A stretch of 40,460 bases of DNA from an uncultured Solirubrobacterales bacterium (GTDB taxonomy: Bacteria > Actinomycetota > Thermoleophilia > Solirubrobacterales > Solirubrobacteraceae). This document shows positions 16,254 to 24,097 of this stretch, piece by piece. Below the pieces are notes generated by a model. It was not told the origin of the DNA. It made no database searches and saw nothing but the letters and a program-made list of their open reading frames with translations. Both the position numbers and the translations under genes were made by a program. The number at the start of each line of letters is the position of its first letter. Positions within the stretch are counted from its first letter, which is position 1. The stretch spans positions 1 to 40,460 of the forward strand of contig CAIJLJ010000100.1 in assembly GCA_903821395.1 (NCBI GenBank), in the 5' to 3' direction.

Positions 16254-16718
16254 ATGAGCGAAAAGATCCGCCTGCTCCCAGCCGTCGATGCCCGCGCGCT
16301 TGATGGCACCGAGTACCGCCTCCCCAGCGAGCTCGGCGGCGAGCGCAACCTGATCGCCGTAGCTTTCGAGCGACACCACCAGGACGACGTTGATTCCTGG
16401 CTCGGCGACTTCGCTGAGCTCGAGGACGAGCACCCAGGCCTGATTACTTACGAGATGCCAACAATCTCGCGCCGCTTCGGCCCCGCGCGCAGAGTTATTG
16501 ACGGTAAAATGGCTTCCGCGATCCCAGACCCTAAAACCCGCGCCCGCACGATCACCTCGTACACCGACGTGAACCGCGTCCGCGACAGTCTTGGCCTACC
16601 CGACACCAGCGAGATAGCCGTCATCGTCTGCGACCGCAACGGCGTCGTCAGCTGGCTGGCGCGCGGCAAACGAAGCGACGATGCGGCGGCCGAGCTGCGG
16701 GCTGCTCTCGCCGACTAG
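16254..16718 (+). CDS. thioredoxin-fold protein without redox cysteines (ATP10/redoxin-like)
   Basis: The 154-residue protein looks like a redoxin: a beta-hairpin opening (LDGTEYRLPSELGGERNLIAV), a helix (DSWLGDFAELEDEHPG), and a C-terminal strand pair IAVIVCDRNGVVSWLARG followed by a helix. The strand-then-Asp-x-x-Gly-x-V turn is the usual end of AhpC/TSA and ATP10-like folds. No CxxC or peroxidatic Cys follows strand 1; the only cysteine is in the late strand. A redox enzyme is therefore unlikely. The assignment rests on pattern only. Confidence 0.6.
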   Translation: MSEKIRLLPAVDARALDGTEYRLPSELGGERNLIAVAFERHHQDDVDSWLGDFAELEDEHPGLITYEMPTISRRFGPARRVIDGKMASAIPDPKTRARTITSYTDVNRVRDSLGLPDTSEIAVIVCDRNGVVSWLARGKRSDDAAAELRAALAD

Positions 16719-16722
16719 CTAC

Positions 16723-17604
16723 TCACGCGCCTTTGAGCAGCTCGGCGATCGTCACTGGCTGCAGGTGCTTGCGCTGAAGGATCTTGAGAATCTTCGGTAG
16801 AGCCTTCGACGTTGGCGGGTAATTGGCATGCATCAGGATGATGCGGCCCGGTTTGGCCCAGTAGTGAATTGCGTTGAGGATGTATGGCTCACTGCGTAAG
16901 TCTGAATCAGCGACCGTTCCTGACCACATAATCACTCGCTTGTAACCGGCCTCGCCGGCGGCTGCGAGCGTGCCGGAGTTGTAATCGCCGTAAGGCGGCC
17001 GAACCCACGGGCGGCCGGTCAGTTTGAAGGTCTTCTCGATCCAAGCCTCATTGCGCTGGAGGTCGGCGCCGAAGGCGGCGGAGCCAATCTGCGTTGCCGC
17101 GCCATGACTAAACGTGTGGTTGCCTAGTGTCAACTGGCCGTTCTCTACGAGCGCGCGGATTCGCGCCGCTTGCGGGTCCCAGCTGGCTCCGTAGGTGCCG
17201 TTGGGAAAGAAGGTCGCGTGAGTACCAGACTTCTCGAGGAAGTCGACGATCCGCTTGACGCAGCTGGCGCAGGTTCCGTCGTCGAAGGTCAGCGCAACCT
17301 CGTTGCCGGCTGTGGGCACTTCGGTTATGACCTTGGCAACTCCGGGGACCAGCGGCTTGATGCGCTGCTGAGGCGGGAGCGTCGGCTTCGGTGCCACGAC
17401 AACGGGCTTTGGCTTTGCAGGCGCAGGCTCGCTGGCTGCTGCAACGGTGCTCGACGAGCTGCCCGGTGAGCCGCCGCGGATGATCGGGGCGACCACCCAA
17501 GCCGCTGCGCAGAGCACGGCGCCTAGCGCTGCGAGCACAGCAATCCGTCGCCGCCGTGCGGTCGCACGGCGCTGGCGCTCACGACGCTCAAACCGATCAT
17601 TCAT
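16723..17604 (-). CDS. membrane-anchored polysaccharide deacetylase (NodB domain)
   Basis: The 293-residue protein has a basic N terminus, a single hydrophobic anchor (about 21-43), a Pro/Ala-rich stalk (to about 85) and a NodB deacetylase domain. It has ALTFDDGTCASC (motif 1, with the metal and catalytic Asp pair), the metal-binding HTFSH (motif 2, HxxxH), RPPYGDYN (motif 3) and a late ILMHANY segment (motif 5). It should remove acetyl groups from GlcNAc or similar on cell-wall or extracellular glycan, requiring a divalent metal. It converges on the previous gene with 4 bases between. A second such gene lies at 26474. Confidence 0.92.
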   Translation of the reverse strand: MNDRFERRERQRRATARRRRIAVLAALGAVLCAAAWVVAPIIRGGSPGSSSSTVAAASEPAPAKPKPVVVAPKPTLPPQQRIKPLVPGVAKVITEVPTAGNEVALTFDDGTCASCVKRIVDFLEKSGTHATFFPNGTYGASWDPQAARIRALVENGQLTLGNHTFSHGAATQIGSAAFGADLQRNEAWIEKTFKLTGRPWVRPPYGDYNSGTLAAAGEAGYKRVIMWSGTVADSDLRSEPYILNAIHYWAKPGRIILMHANYPPTSKALPKILKILQRKHLQPVTIAELLKGA

Positions 17605-17695
17605 AGACGACCACGGTGGCAGCCGGAACCTCTAAACCCAGCATCTTCGCTTGCAGGCAAAACGCGGGTGTGACGGACTACGACGACCGAAAAAG

Positions 17696-17784
17696 CGGAG
17701 AGGGCGGGATTCGAACCCGCGAACGAGGTTACCCCCGTTACTCGCTTAGCAGGCGAGTGCCTTCAGCCTCTCGGCCACCTCTCC
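17696..17784 (-). tRNA. tRNA-Ser (anticodon GCT)
   Basis: This 89-base type II tRNA is on the minus strand. The acceptor is GGAGAGG pairing with CCTCTCC with discriminator G73. The anticodon stem CTCGC/GCGAG surrounds the loop CTGCTAA (anticodon GCT at 17750-17748). A long variable arm and the T arm GCGGG TTCGAAT CCCGC follow. CCA is not encoded. It reads AGC and AGU serine codons. Confidence 0.97.
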
Positions 17785-17931
17785 GGACGGGGCGAAGTGT
17801 ACCCCTGCTCTGGCACTAGGTAGATGCAGCCAACATTCTTTCCGTCACAAACTGCAACCTTGGCAGTCGGAATCTGTAGTTATCAAGCAACGGGGCAATA
17901 CGTACCTACGCAGTTGTACGCAACAAAGCAC

Positions 17932-17937
17932 TAGAAT
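17932..17937 (+). promoter_or_regulatory. candidate -10 box for the subtilase gene
   Basis: TAGAAT matches 5 of 6 of the -10 consensus and ends 13 bases before the ATG at 17951. No good -35 box is found 17 bases upstream. The intergenic stretch 17785-17950 is clearly richer in A and T than its surroundings, as expected of a promoter region. A GGGGAT just before the ATG may help translation. Confidence 0.35.
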
Positions 17938-17950
17938 TTCGGGGATCGCG

Positions 17951-20728
17951 ATGCTCGCATCATCAGCTCAAACAAAGTTGTTTACGCGTCGGCGCGCCGC
18001 ACTGGCGCTTGCTCCTTTGTGCGCCGTCATGCTCGCGGCAATTCCGGCTAGCGCCAATGCGGCTGGCCCTTCGAGCGATTACATAGTCCTATACGACAAC
18101 GGCTCTGGGCTGGCGCAAAAGGTCGCCGGCGAGAAAGCGCGAGGCAACAAGGTCGAACATGTTTTCCGCAGCGCAGCCGACGGCTACGTCGCTTCGCTCG
18201 ACGCCGGAGATGTCAAGCGGCTACGGGCGCAGGACGGCGTAATGCTGGTCGAGAAGAACAAGCCAATCGAAGCCCTCAGCGCCGGCCCGCGAAGCGGCGC
18301 CGCAGCCTCATGGGGCCTCGACCGGATCGACCAGAGGGCACTGCCGCTCAACAACCTGATCTCGACAAGTCAGAACGGTTTCGGCGTAACCGCATACATC
18401 ATCGATACCGGCATCCGCGCCGACCACACTCAGTTCGGCGGACGAGTGACAGCCGGATTCGACGCGATCGGAGACGGGCAGAACACAAACGACTGCAACG
18501 GCCACGGAACGCACGTCGCAGGCACAGTTGGTGGTTCGACCTACGGCGTAGCGCCTCAGGTCTCGCTGGTAGCCGTCCGAGTTCTGGACTGCACCGGGTC
18601 CGGCTCAATAGCTGGCGTGATTTCCGGCATCGACTGGGCGACCGCCAACCACGTCACCGGCGTCCCCGCTGTAGCCAACATGAGCCTCGGAGGCGGATAC
18701 TCAGCGGCGCTTAACACAGCAACACAGAACGCAATCGCCGACGGCATAACCTTCGCCGTGGCTGCCGGCAACTCCAACGCCGACGCTTGCGGCTCGTCGC
18801 CTGCGTCAACGCCAAACGCGCTGACTGTCGGCGCAACGGGATCGAACGATGCTCGCGCTTCGTATTCAAACTTCGGCAGCTGCGTTGACGTCTTTGCCCC
18901 AGGCACCGGAATCACATCGGCATGGAACACATCGACGACGGCCACCAACACGATCTCCGGAACCTCGATGGCGTCACCGCACGTTGCTGGCGACGCAGCT
19001 CTGATCCTCTCAGCTAACCCACTGAGCACGCCGGCGCAGGTCGCAGCAACGATGGGGTCGGCAGCAACGACGGGCGTCGTCACCGACGCGGGTGCCGGCT
19101 CACCGAACCGACTTCTATACACCGGTGAGAGCTCAGCTCCGCAGCCGCCTCCTGCCCCAGCACCCACCCCGCCGGCGACCGACAACTTCTCCAGCGCGAC
19201 GCCCCTCACTTCGCTCGCCGCCGTTACCGGCACAACGGTCGCCGCAACGCACGAAGCCGGTGAACCTGCGCACGTGAGCGCGAACTTCGGTTCGTCAGCG
19301 TCGACTTGGTACACGTGGACGGCGACGGCAGACGGAACTCTCGCGCTGAGCACGCAGGGCAGTAACTTCGACACGCTCTTGGCCGTCTACTCGGGTGCCG
19401 CAGTCTCCAGCCTGACACCGGTTGCGGGCAACGACGACAACGGCGCCGGCGGACTTTGGAGCAGCGTCAGCATCCCGGTAACGGCCGGGACTACGTACCG
19501 GATCGCAATCGATGGTTACGGAGCAGCCACGGGCACCACAAGCCTTGCGGGTAGCTTCACCGCGGCCACGCCAACGCCGCCCACTCCGCCAACTCCCCCA
19601 ACACCGCCGACTCCCCCAGCTGCTCCCGCAAACGACAACTTCGCCAACGCCGCCGCGCTCAGCTCTCTCGCGGGAACGGCGGGGACCACAGTCGGCGCGA
19701 CCCACGAGACCGATGAACCAAACCATGTCGGCTCGACACTCGGGTCAAGCGCTTCGATCTGGTACCGATGGACCGCGACCCAGGACGGCACGCTCGAGCT
19801 CAATACGCAGGGCAGCAGCTTCGACACGCTGCTCGCTGTTTACACAGGTGACGCGCTCGCCGGGCTGACCGCGAAAGCCGCGAACGACGACGCACCAGGC
19901 GGCAATTGGAGCCGCGCCAGTCTCGACGTAACAGCTGGAACCACGTACAAGATCGCGATCGATGGCTACCACCAGCTGACCGGCACAACGGCGCTGAGCG
20001 GGACCTTCACCCCGACGCCGCCTCCTCCTACGCCAACGCCGCCGGCACCGGTCGCGCCCGATACGACGATCACCGATTGGCCTGGGACTGTGACCACCAA
20101 CACGCGCCCAACGTTCTCGTTCACTTCCGATGCAACCGGCGCGACCTTCGAGTGCCAGCTCGATGGCGGTGCGTGGGCAGGCTGCAGCAGCCCGTTCCAG
20201 CCTGACACCGCGCTCAGCAGCGGCTTCCACTCATTCGCGGTTCGAGCGACCAGCACCGACGGACTGACCGACGAGACGCCGGCCAGCGTCGCGTTCGCAG
20301 TACAAGCGCCTGCAATTCCGCCAACGGTTCCACCGACGATGCAGCCCGGAATCTTGACTCCGAACAGCACAACGATCTCTGTCCTCGGCCGCGCCGCAAC
20401 GCTCTCGATCGGCTGCGTCGCCGCGTCCGCTTCATCGGCCCCCAGTCACAGCCATGCTTCCTCGGCGACCGACGGGCCGTGCGTCGGCAGACTGCGTCTA
20501 ACGACTGGCCGCAGCAGCAGCGAGCGCAACGTCAGCCTCGCCGCCGCCGCCTCCAGCAACGTCAGCTTCCCGATCGACGCCCGCACTGCGCGCGCCGTCA
20601 ACGCTGGAACCGCAGTGCGCGCAACGCTGCGCATCACCCAAGGCACAACCTCTCGCTCTGTCACGGTCACGCTGCGAAGGCTCAGCGCCAGCGCCCGCAG
20701 CCGCCTGCTTAGCCAAGGCCGCAACTAG
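17951..20728 (+). CDS. large secreted subtilase (S8, proteinase K-like) with C-terminal repeat domains
   Basis: The 925-residue exported protease has a signal peptide (about 1-38), an inhibitor I9 propeptide (about 42-107) and an S8 catalytic domain (about 117-395). The triad is Asp152 (IDTGIRADH), His185 ([10 protein letters not shown]) and Ser339 ([12 protein letters not shown]), with oxyanion Asn274 (AAGNSN). The [18 protein letters not shown] stretch is typical of the proteinase K/aqualysin branch. The C-terminal part holds two related beta domains (411-536, 562-686), separated by Pro/Thr linkers, a third Ig-like domain (about 703-786) and a Ser-rich end without a sortase motif. The beta domains probably bind polymer or cell surface. 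It is the only gene between tRNA-Ser and tRNA-Arg. Confidence 0.93.
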   Translation: MLASSAQTKLFTRRRAALALAPLCAVMLAAIPASANAAGPSSDYIVLYDNGSGLAQKVAGEKARGNKVEHVFRSAADGYVASLDAGDVKRLRAQDGVMLVEKNKPIEALSAGPRSGAAASWGLDRIDQRALPLNNLISTSQNGFGVTAYIIDTGIRADHTQFGGRVTAGFDAIGDGQNTNDCNGHGTHVAGTVGGSTYGVAPQVSLVAVRVLDCTGSGSIAGVISGIDWATANHVTGVPAVANMSLGGGYSAALNTATQNAIADGITFAVAAGNSNADACGSSPASTPNALTVGATGSNDARASYSNFGSCVDVFAPGTGITSAWNTSTTATNTISGTSMASPHVAGDAALILSANPLSTPAQVAATMGSAATTGVVTDAGAGSPNRLLYTGESSAPQPPPAPAPTPPATDNFSSATPLTSLAAVTGTTVAATHEAGEPAHVSANFGSSASTWYTWTATADGTLALSTQGSNFDTLLAVYSGAAVSSLTPVAGNDDNGAGGLWSSVSIPVTAGTTYRIAIDGYGAATGTTSLAGSFTAATPTPPTPPTPPTPPTPPAAPANDNFANAAALSSLAGTAGTTVGATHETDEPNHVGSTLGSSASIWYRWTATQDGTLELNTQGSSFDTLLAVYTGDALAGLTAKAANDDAPGGNWSRASLDVTAGTTYKIAIDGYHQLTGTTALSGTFTPTPPPPTPTPPAPVAPDTTITDWPGTVTTNTRPTFSFTSDATGATFECQLDGGAWAGCSSPFQPDTALSSGFHSFAVRATSTDGLTDETPASVAFAVQAPAIPPTVPPTMQPGILTPNSTTISVLGRAATLSIGCVAASASSAPSHSHASSATDGPCVGRLRLTTGRSSSERNVSLAAAASSNVSFPIDARTARAVNAGTAVRATLRITQGTTSRSVTVTLRRLSASARSRLLSQGRN
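19181..19558 (+). repeat. first copy of C-terminal protein repeat in the subtilase
   Basis: Residues 411-536 ([12 protein letters not shown] at the start, [17 protein letters not shown] near the end) repeat at 562-686. Shared landmarks are [39 protein letters not shown] and VTAGTTY-IAIDGY. The pattern resembles bacterial pre-peptidase C-terminal domains. The copies clearly differ at the DNA level, so the duplication is not recent. Confidence 0.85.
19568..19627 (+). repeat. Pro-Thr codon repeat (linker) in the subtilase
   Basis: A run of CCN-ACN-CCN-like codons encodes a Thr-Pro-Pro repeat (residues 540-559) between the two beta domains. It is a flexible linker and a likely site of length variation by slippage. 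Confidence 0.75.
19634..20008 (+). repeat. second copy of C-terminal protein repeat in the subtilase
   Basis: Residues 562-686 ([13 protein letters not shown] at the start) match the 411-536 copy in all landmark motifs: [39 protein letters not shown] and [17 protein letters not shown]. The shared segments are far closer to each other than to the third domain. Confidence 0.85.
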
Positions 20729-20756
20729 AGCTGCTCGCAGTACACTCAGCCCCGCT

Positions 20757-20830
<74 letters not shown>

Positions 20831-20834
20831 TACC

Positions 20835-20866
20835 GAAAGCCCCGCGATTCGCGGGGCTTTCTTGTT
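20835..20866 (+). terminator. intrinsic terminator after tRNA-Arg
   Basis: A perfect 12-base-pair stem (20835-20846 with 20850-20861, GAAAGCCCCGCG and its complement) closes a 3-base loop and is followed by TTGTT. This is the clearest hairpin terminator in the window and ends the tRNA transcript. Confidence 0.88.
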
Positions 20867-20944
20867 CAGAGGTTCAGGTGACGCGGCTAGGAGTGGGAGG
20901 AATGCTTCGCCTGATTCGCAACCGGCGCTCATAGCGCCAGCGCG

Positions 20945-21481
20945 CTAAGTGAGCCAACCGATTGCGCCCTCGAGGTTGGCGCCAGACATCTTCGCGCCGC
21001 GCAGGTCAGCGTCCTCGAGGTTCGCGCCTTGAAGGTTCGCGTTGCGGAACTTTGCGCGGCGAAAGTCGCTGCCGCGCAAGTTGGCTGAGCCGAGGTCGCT
21101 GTCATCGAGGTTGGCGCGCCCTGCCTCGACTTGGCTTAGGTCGGCGCGGCTCAGGTCGGCGTGGCGCAACTCGGCGCGGCTTAGGTCCGCGCCGGCGAGC
21201 TGCGTGCCAACCAGCTTCGCCTCGATCAGCTCGGCGCAGAACATGCTGGCATCGCGCAGGTCGGCTCCGCTTAGGTCGGCGCCACGCATGTCGGCGTGCT
21301 CAAGGCCCACTTCGCGCAGGTCTGCACCCTGGAGATTTGCGCCAGTGAGGTCGGCACCAGAGAGGTTCTCGCCGCTGAGATTGGCACCGGAGAGGTTGGC
21401 GTCTCGGAGATGTGCTCCGGCCAGTTTCCGCCCCCGAAGGTCCTGCCCACTTAGGTCCTGCCCACTGAGATTTACGCTCAT
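20945..21481 (-). CDS. pentapeptide-repeat protein
   Basis: The 178-residue protein is almost wholly built from five-residue units with the A(D/N)LSG pattern, beginning LSGQDLSGQDLRGRKLAG and running to residue 170 or so (about 30 units). Such sequences form a right-handed quadrilateral beta helix. There is no signal peptide or membrane helix, so it is likely cytoplasmic. Known members include DNA-mimic gyrase protectors and structural adaptors, but repeats alone do not tell which. A purine-rich AGAGAGAGAG lies upstream of the ATG at 21481 as a ribosome binding region. It is divergent from the heliorhodopsin gene across 91 bases. Confidence 0.92.
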   Translation of the reverse strand: MSVNLSGQDLSGQDLRGRKLAGAHLRDANLSGANLSGENLSGADLTGANLQGADLREVGLEHADMRGADLSGADLRDASMFCAELIEAKLVGTQLAGADLSRAELRHADLSRADLSQVEAGRANLDDSDLGSANLRGSDFRRAKFRNANLQGANLEDADLRGAKMSGANLEGAIGWLT

Positions 21482-21572
21482 AGTTGCTCTCTCTCTTCCC
21501 TTAGCCTAGTCGGCTGGCCCAAACGGGGCAAATGAGCGCCTGTGATCCGCGGCAATCGCTAGCTTCCTTCGA

Positions 21573-22364
21573 ATGAGTGATTCGGAAGTAACTCCACTAG
21601 ACGACCGCACGACAGGCAAGCTCCGCCGCCTCAACGTGATCGTCGGCCTCGTCGCCGCAGCGCAGGCGGTCGTGCTGCTGATAATCGCCAAGCCCGCATC
21701 GCTGCCGGTCAACATGACTTACATGCTCGGGCCTCCCGGCGAGGGCAAGTACAGCTCGCCGACGGAGCTCTTTGGGCTGCGGATTGACATTGCCGTAGCC
21801 CTCTTCCTACTTCTGGCGGCAGCCGATCACCTAATCGTCGCGAGTCCCATAGCCAACCGCTGGTACAACGCAAATGTGGCGCGCGGGATCAACCCGGCGC
21901 GCTGGTGGGAGTACTCGATCAGTGCGTCGCTGATGATCGTGCTGATCGCGATGTTGACCGGGATCAGCCAAGCGACAGCGCTGATCGCAATCTTTGGCGT
22001 CAACGCCTCGATGATCCTCTTCGGGCTCGTAATGGAGTACGTCAACGAGGGCCGCGAGACGGTCGACTGGCGCCCGTTCATCTACGGCTGCATCGTCGGC
22101 GCGGTGCCGTGGGTTGCGGTTGCGCTCCAGCTCTTCCCGATCAACCTCAAGAGCGGCGGGCACGCGCCGACCTTCGTCTACTTCATCTTCTTCACGCTCT
22201 TCATCCTCTTCAATACGTTCGCGATCAACATGTGGCTGCAGTACCGTCGCCGCGGGCGTTGGGCCAGCCCGGTCCACGCCGAGCGCGTCTACCTCTGGCT
22301 CAGCTTGATTGCCAAGAGCGTGCTCGCTTGGCAGGTCTATGGCGGCGCTCTGGCTGGCAGCTAG
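21573..22364 (+). CDS. heliorhodopsin
   Basis: This 263-residue seven-helix protein matches heliorhodopsins, a retinal-binding family with inverted membrane topology (N terminus inside) and no known ion transport in most members. Hallmarks are RWWEYSISASLMIVLIA in helix 3 (Arg110 and counterion Glu113), IFGVNASMILFGLVMEY in helix 4, FVYFIFFTLFILFNTFAI in helix 6, and LSLIAKSVLAWQV in helix 7. Lys248 in the last is the expected Schiff-base lysine (Lys241 in the reference heliorhodopsin 48C12) and Glu113 corresponds to its Glu107. The extracellular loop after helix 1 has MTYMLGPPGEG as in the family. His86 matches one conserved His (His80), while the other (His23) appears to be Ala28 here. No Shine-Dalgarno precedes the ATG. 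Retinal synthesis genes are not in the window. Confidence 0.95.
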   Translation: MSDSEVTPLDDRTTGKLRRLNVIVGLVAAAQAVVLLIIAKPASLPVNMTYMLGPPGEGKYSSPTELFGLRIDIAVALFLLLAAADHLIVASPIANRWYNANVARGINPARWWEYSISASLMIVLIAMLTGISQATALIAIFGVNASMILFGLVMEYVNEGRETVDWRPFIYGCIVGAVPWVAVALQLFPINLKSGGHAPTFVYFIFFTLFILFNTFAINMWLQYRRRGRWASPVHAERVYLWLSLIAKSVLAWQVYGGALAGS

Positions 22365-22397
22365 CAGCGCGGCTCGTTTTCGGCAAGTATTGGGTAG

Positions 22398-23000
22398 ATG
22401 AGTCAGGAGCTGGTCGTGATAGAGGTTGGCCGCGAGGAGCCGCGCAGCGATCAAGGCGGCGGCGTCTTCGGTCTTATCGGCCGCGTCGCCAGCTTTGGCG
22501 TGCGCTCCACAGGCGATGCGATCGAGGCCGTGATCGGCTCCGACGCGGTTGAGGACAGCATTGACCGCCTGCTCAGCAGCCCGGCGATCGAGCGCCTAAT
22601 CCAGACCGCGCTGAGTGGCCCACTTGTTGATGCACTGAGCCGCGAGCTCGTGCGCCAGCGGGTCGTTGAGCGAATTACGACAACGCTGATTGAGGCTGGC
22701 GTCTTTGAGCCGATCATCGACGCCTTCCTCGAGCGGCCTGAGCTGTGGGTTTTAGTCGAGGAGATTGCGCAGAGCCCGTCGGTCAGCGACGCGATCCGCC
22801 AGCAGAGCTTCGGCTTCGCCGATCAGGTTGGTGATGAGGTCCGCGGCCGCAGTCGCAGCGCCGATGACATTCTCGCTCGCGCAGCGCGCCGCCTAGTTGG
22901 TCGCCGCGGCCAGATGGCTGCGCAGATGCCTTCCGATCACGACGCCCACATCGAGGGCAGCGAGCAAGCCAGCACGGCCGCGGGCGAGGAGAAGAAGTGA
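22398..23000 (+). CDS. helical protein of unknown function, next to heliorhodopsin
   Basis: The 200-residue product has no signal peptide or clear transmembrane helix. After a short acidic start and VFGLIGRVASFGV it forms helix-like units in a loosely repeated pattern: AIERLIQTALSGPLVDALSR, VVERITTTLIEAGVFEPIID and ELWVLVEEIAQSPSVSDAIR. A basic segment (ARAARRLVGRRG) and a Gln/Glu/Lys tail follow. I do not recognise the family. The start is ATG 22398, 33 bases after the heliorhodopsin stop, and its stop overlaps the RDD gene start as GTGA. The three genes could be one transcript. Confidence 0.7.
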   Translation: MSQELVVIEVGREEPRSDQGGGVFGLIGRVASFGVRSTGDAIEAVIGSDAVEDSIDRLLSSPAIERLIQTALSGPLVDALSRELVRQRVVERITTTLIEAGVFEPIIDAFLERPELWVLVEEIAQSPSVSDAIRQQSFGFADQVGDEVRGRSRSADDILARAARRLVGRRGQMAAQMPSDHDAHIEGSEQASTAAGEEKK

Positions 23001-23674
23001 CAAGCGCCGCCTCCAGCAACGAGCAACCCCCGATTGAGGCTCAGACGCCATCCGAACTTGACACGGCGACCAACCGTGCTCAGGTCGAAGCGGCTGTGCG
23101 GCTACGCGGATCTGCCGCCGTCAAGGGCGCGCCTCAGCGCTACGTCGGGCTGGTCACACGCCTACTTGGCTTCGTCGTAGATGTTCTCGTGATCAACCTC
23201 GTTGCTGCGTTCAGCTGGGCCGTTGTCGCGCTAACGATGTCGGCGCTGAACGTCCCCGACAAAGTTGACTCAGCGATCGTCGGGATCATGGGGATCCTCT
23301 ACCTGATCTGGGCCGGCGGCTATTTCGTCGCTTTCTGGAGCGGGACCGGACAAACCCCTGGAGCAAGAGCGCTCGAGTTTCGCGTCGTTGATGCCGAGGA
23401 CGGAAAGCCAATCAAGCTTGGCCGGGCCTTGGCACGGCTGGCCGGGATGCTGCTCGGCGCGCTGCCCTTCTTCGCCGGCTACATCGTTGGCCTCTTCAAC
23501 GCGCGCTGCCGCTGCCTGCTCGACGTATTCGGCGACACGGTCGTGATCGACGCTCCCGTCTACACCGTCGCCGACCGCCGCAGGATGGCCCGCGAAGCGA
23601 CAACCAGCCAATACACTCCGCGCCACAGCGCAGTCGAGCAGCGGATCAAGTCAGACAGCTCCGACGCTTTCTGA
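22997..23674 (+). CDS. RDD family membrane protein
   Basis: The 225-residue protein has a polar N-terminal tail and a RDD domain. RYVGLVTRLLGFVVDVLVIN opens helix 1 (the usual Arg-Asp-Asp positions read R, D here), with helix 2 around GIMGILYLIWAGGYFVAFW. It continues with the family's GQTPGARALEFRVVDAEDG, a helix rich in Leu, and the closing DVFGDTVVIDAP. RDD proteins are small membrane proteins of uncertain role, some proposed in ion exchange. The start is GTG at 22997, overlapping the previous stop. The tail after 195 is Ser and charge rich. Confidence 0.87.
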   Translation: MTSAASSNEQPPIEAQTPSELDTATNRAQVEAAVRLRGSAAVKGAPQRYVGLVTRLLGFVVDVLVINLVAAFSWAVVALTMSALNVPDKVDSAIVGIMGILYLIWAGGYFVAFWSGTGQTPGARALEFRVVDAEDGKPIKLGRALARLAGMLLGALPFFAGYIVGLFNARCRCLLDVFGDTVVIDAPVYTVADRRRMAREATTSQYTPRHSAVEQRIKSDSSDAF

Positions 23675-23717
23675 GCGCCGTACTTCAAACACAGAACAGC
23701 CCGCGAGAGGAAGCCCA

Positions 23718-24083
23718 ATGCCAGTAGACCCAGGCCCAGAGGACGTAAAGCGCTACGTCGAGGAAGACGACGGCGGTCCCGTCGTGATGCTCAACATGCT
23801 CAAGTACAAGGCCGACGGCGGCCGCGAAAGCTACGCCGAGTACGGCGCGAAGGTGATGGACTTCCTGAACGAGGTTGGAGCCGAAATTCTTTACGCCAGT
23901 GAGGCATCAACGGCGCTCGTCGCCCCCGACGGCTGGGACTGGGACGCAGTGATGCTGATCCGCTATCCGAGCCGAGCGAAGTTCCTTGAGATGGTCACCA
24001 ACCCCGGATACCAGGAGATCGGGCACTTTCGCACCGAGGGCCTCGATGAGGCAATCCTGCAGGCAACGAAGCCGTTGATGTAG
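23718..24083 (+). CDS. DUF1330 domain protein
   Basis: The 121-residue protein shows the DUF1330 pattern: GPVVMLNMLKYKADGGRESYAEY in the first strand and helix, then VGAEILYASEAS, WDAVMLIRYPSRAKFLEM and NPGYQEIGHFRTEGLDEAIL. It is a ferredoxin-like alpha/beta dimer fold of unknown chemistry. A purine-rich AGAGGA 6 bases before the ATG at 23718 supports the start. It leads the DegT aminotransferase by 14 bases, which may be its operon partner. Confidence 0.87.
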   Translation: MPVDPGPEDVKRYVEEDDGGPVVMLNMLKYKADGGRESYAEYGAKVMDFLNEVGAEILYASEASTALVAPDGWDWDAVMLIRYPSRAKFLEMVTNPGYQEIGHFRTEGLDEAILQATKPLM

Positions 24084-24097
24084 GCAATGAGATCTAG

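Noticed and set aside
18556-19374. 272-codon minus-strand open frame inside the subtilase
   Set aside because: It is antisense to the S8 catalytic domain with an unbroken plus-strand frame. The product looks like a shadow translation with no motif.
20950-21480. Regularly spaced short repeats that might be a CRISPR array
   Set aside because: The 15-base periodicity comes from codons of a pentapeptide-repeat protein. There are no unique spacers of constant length.
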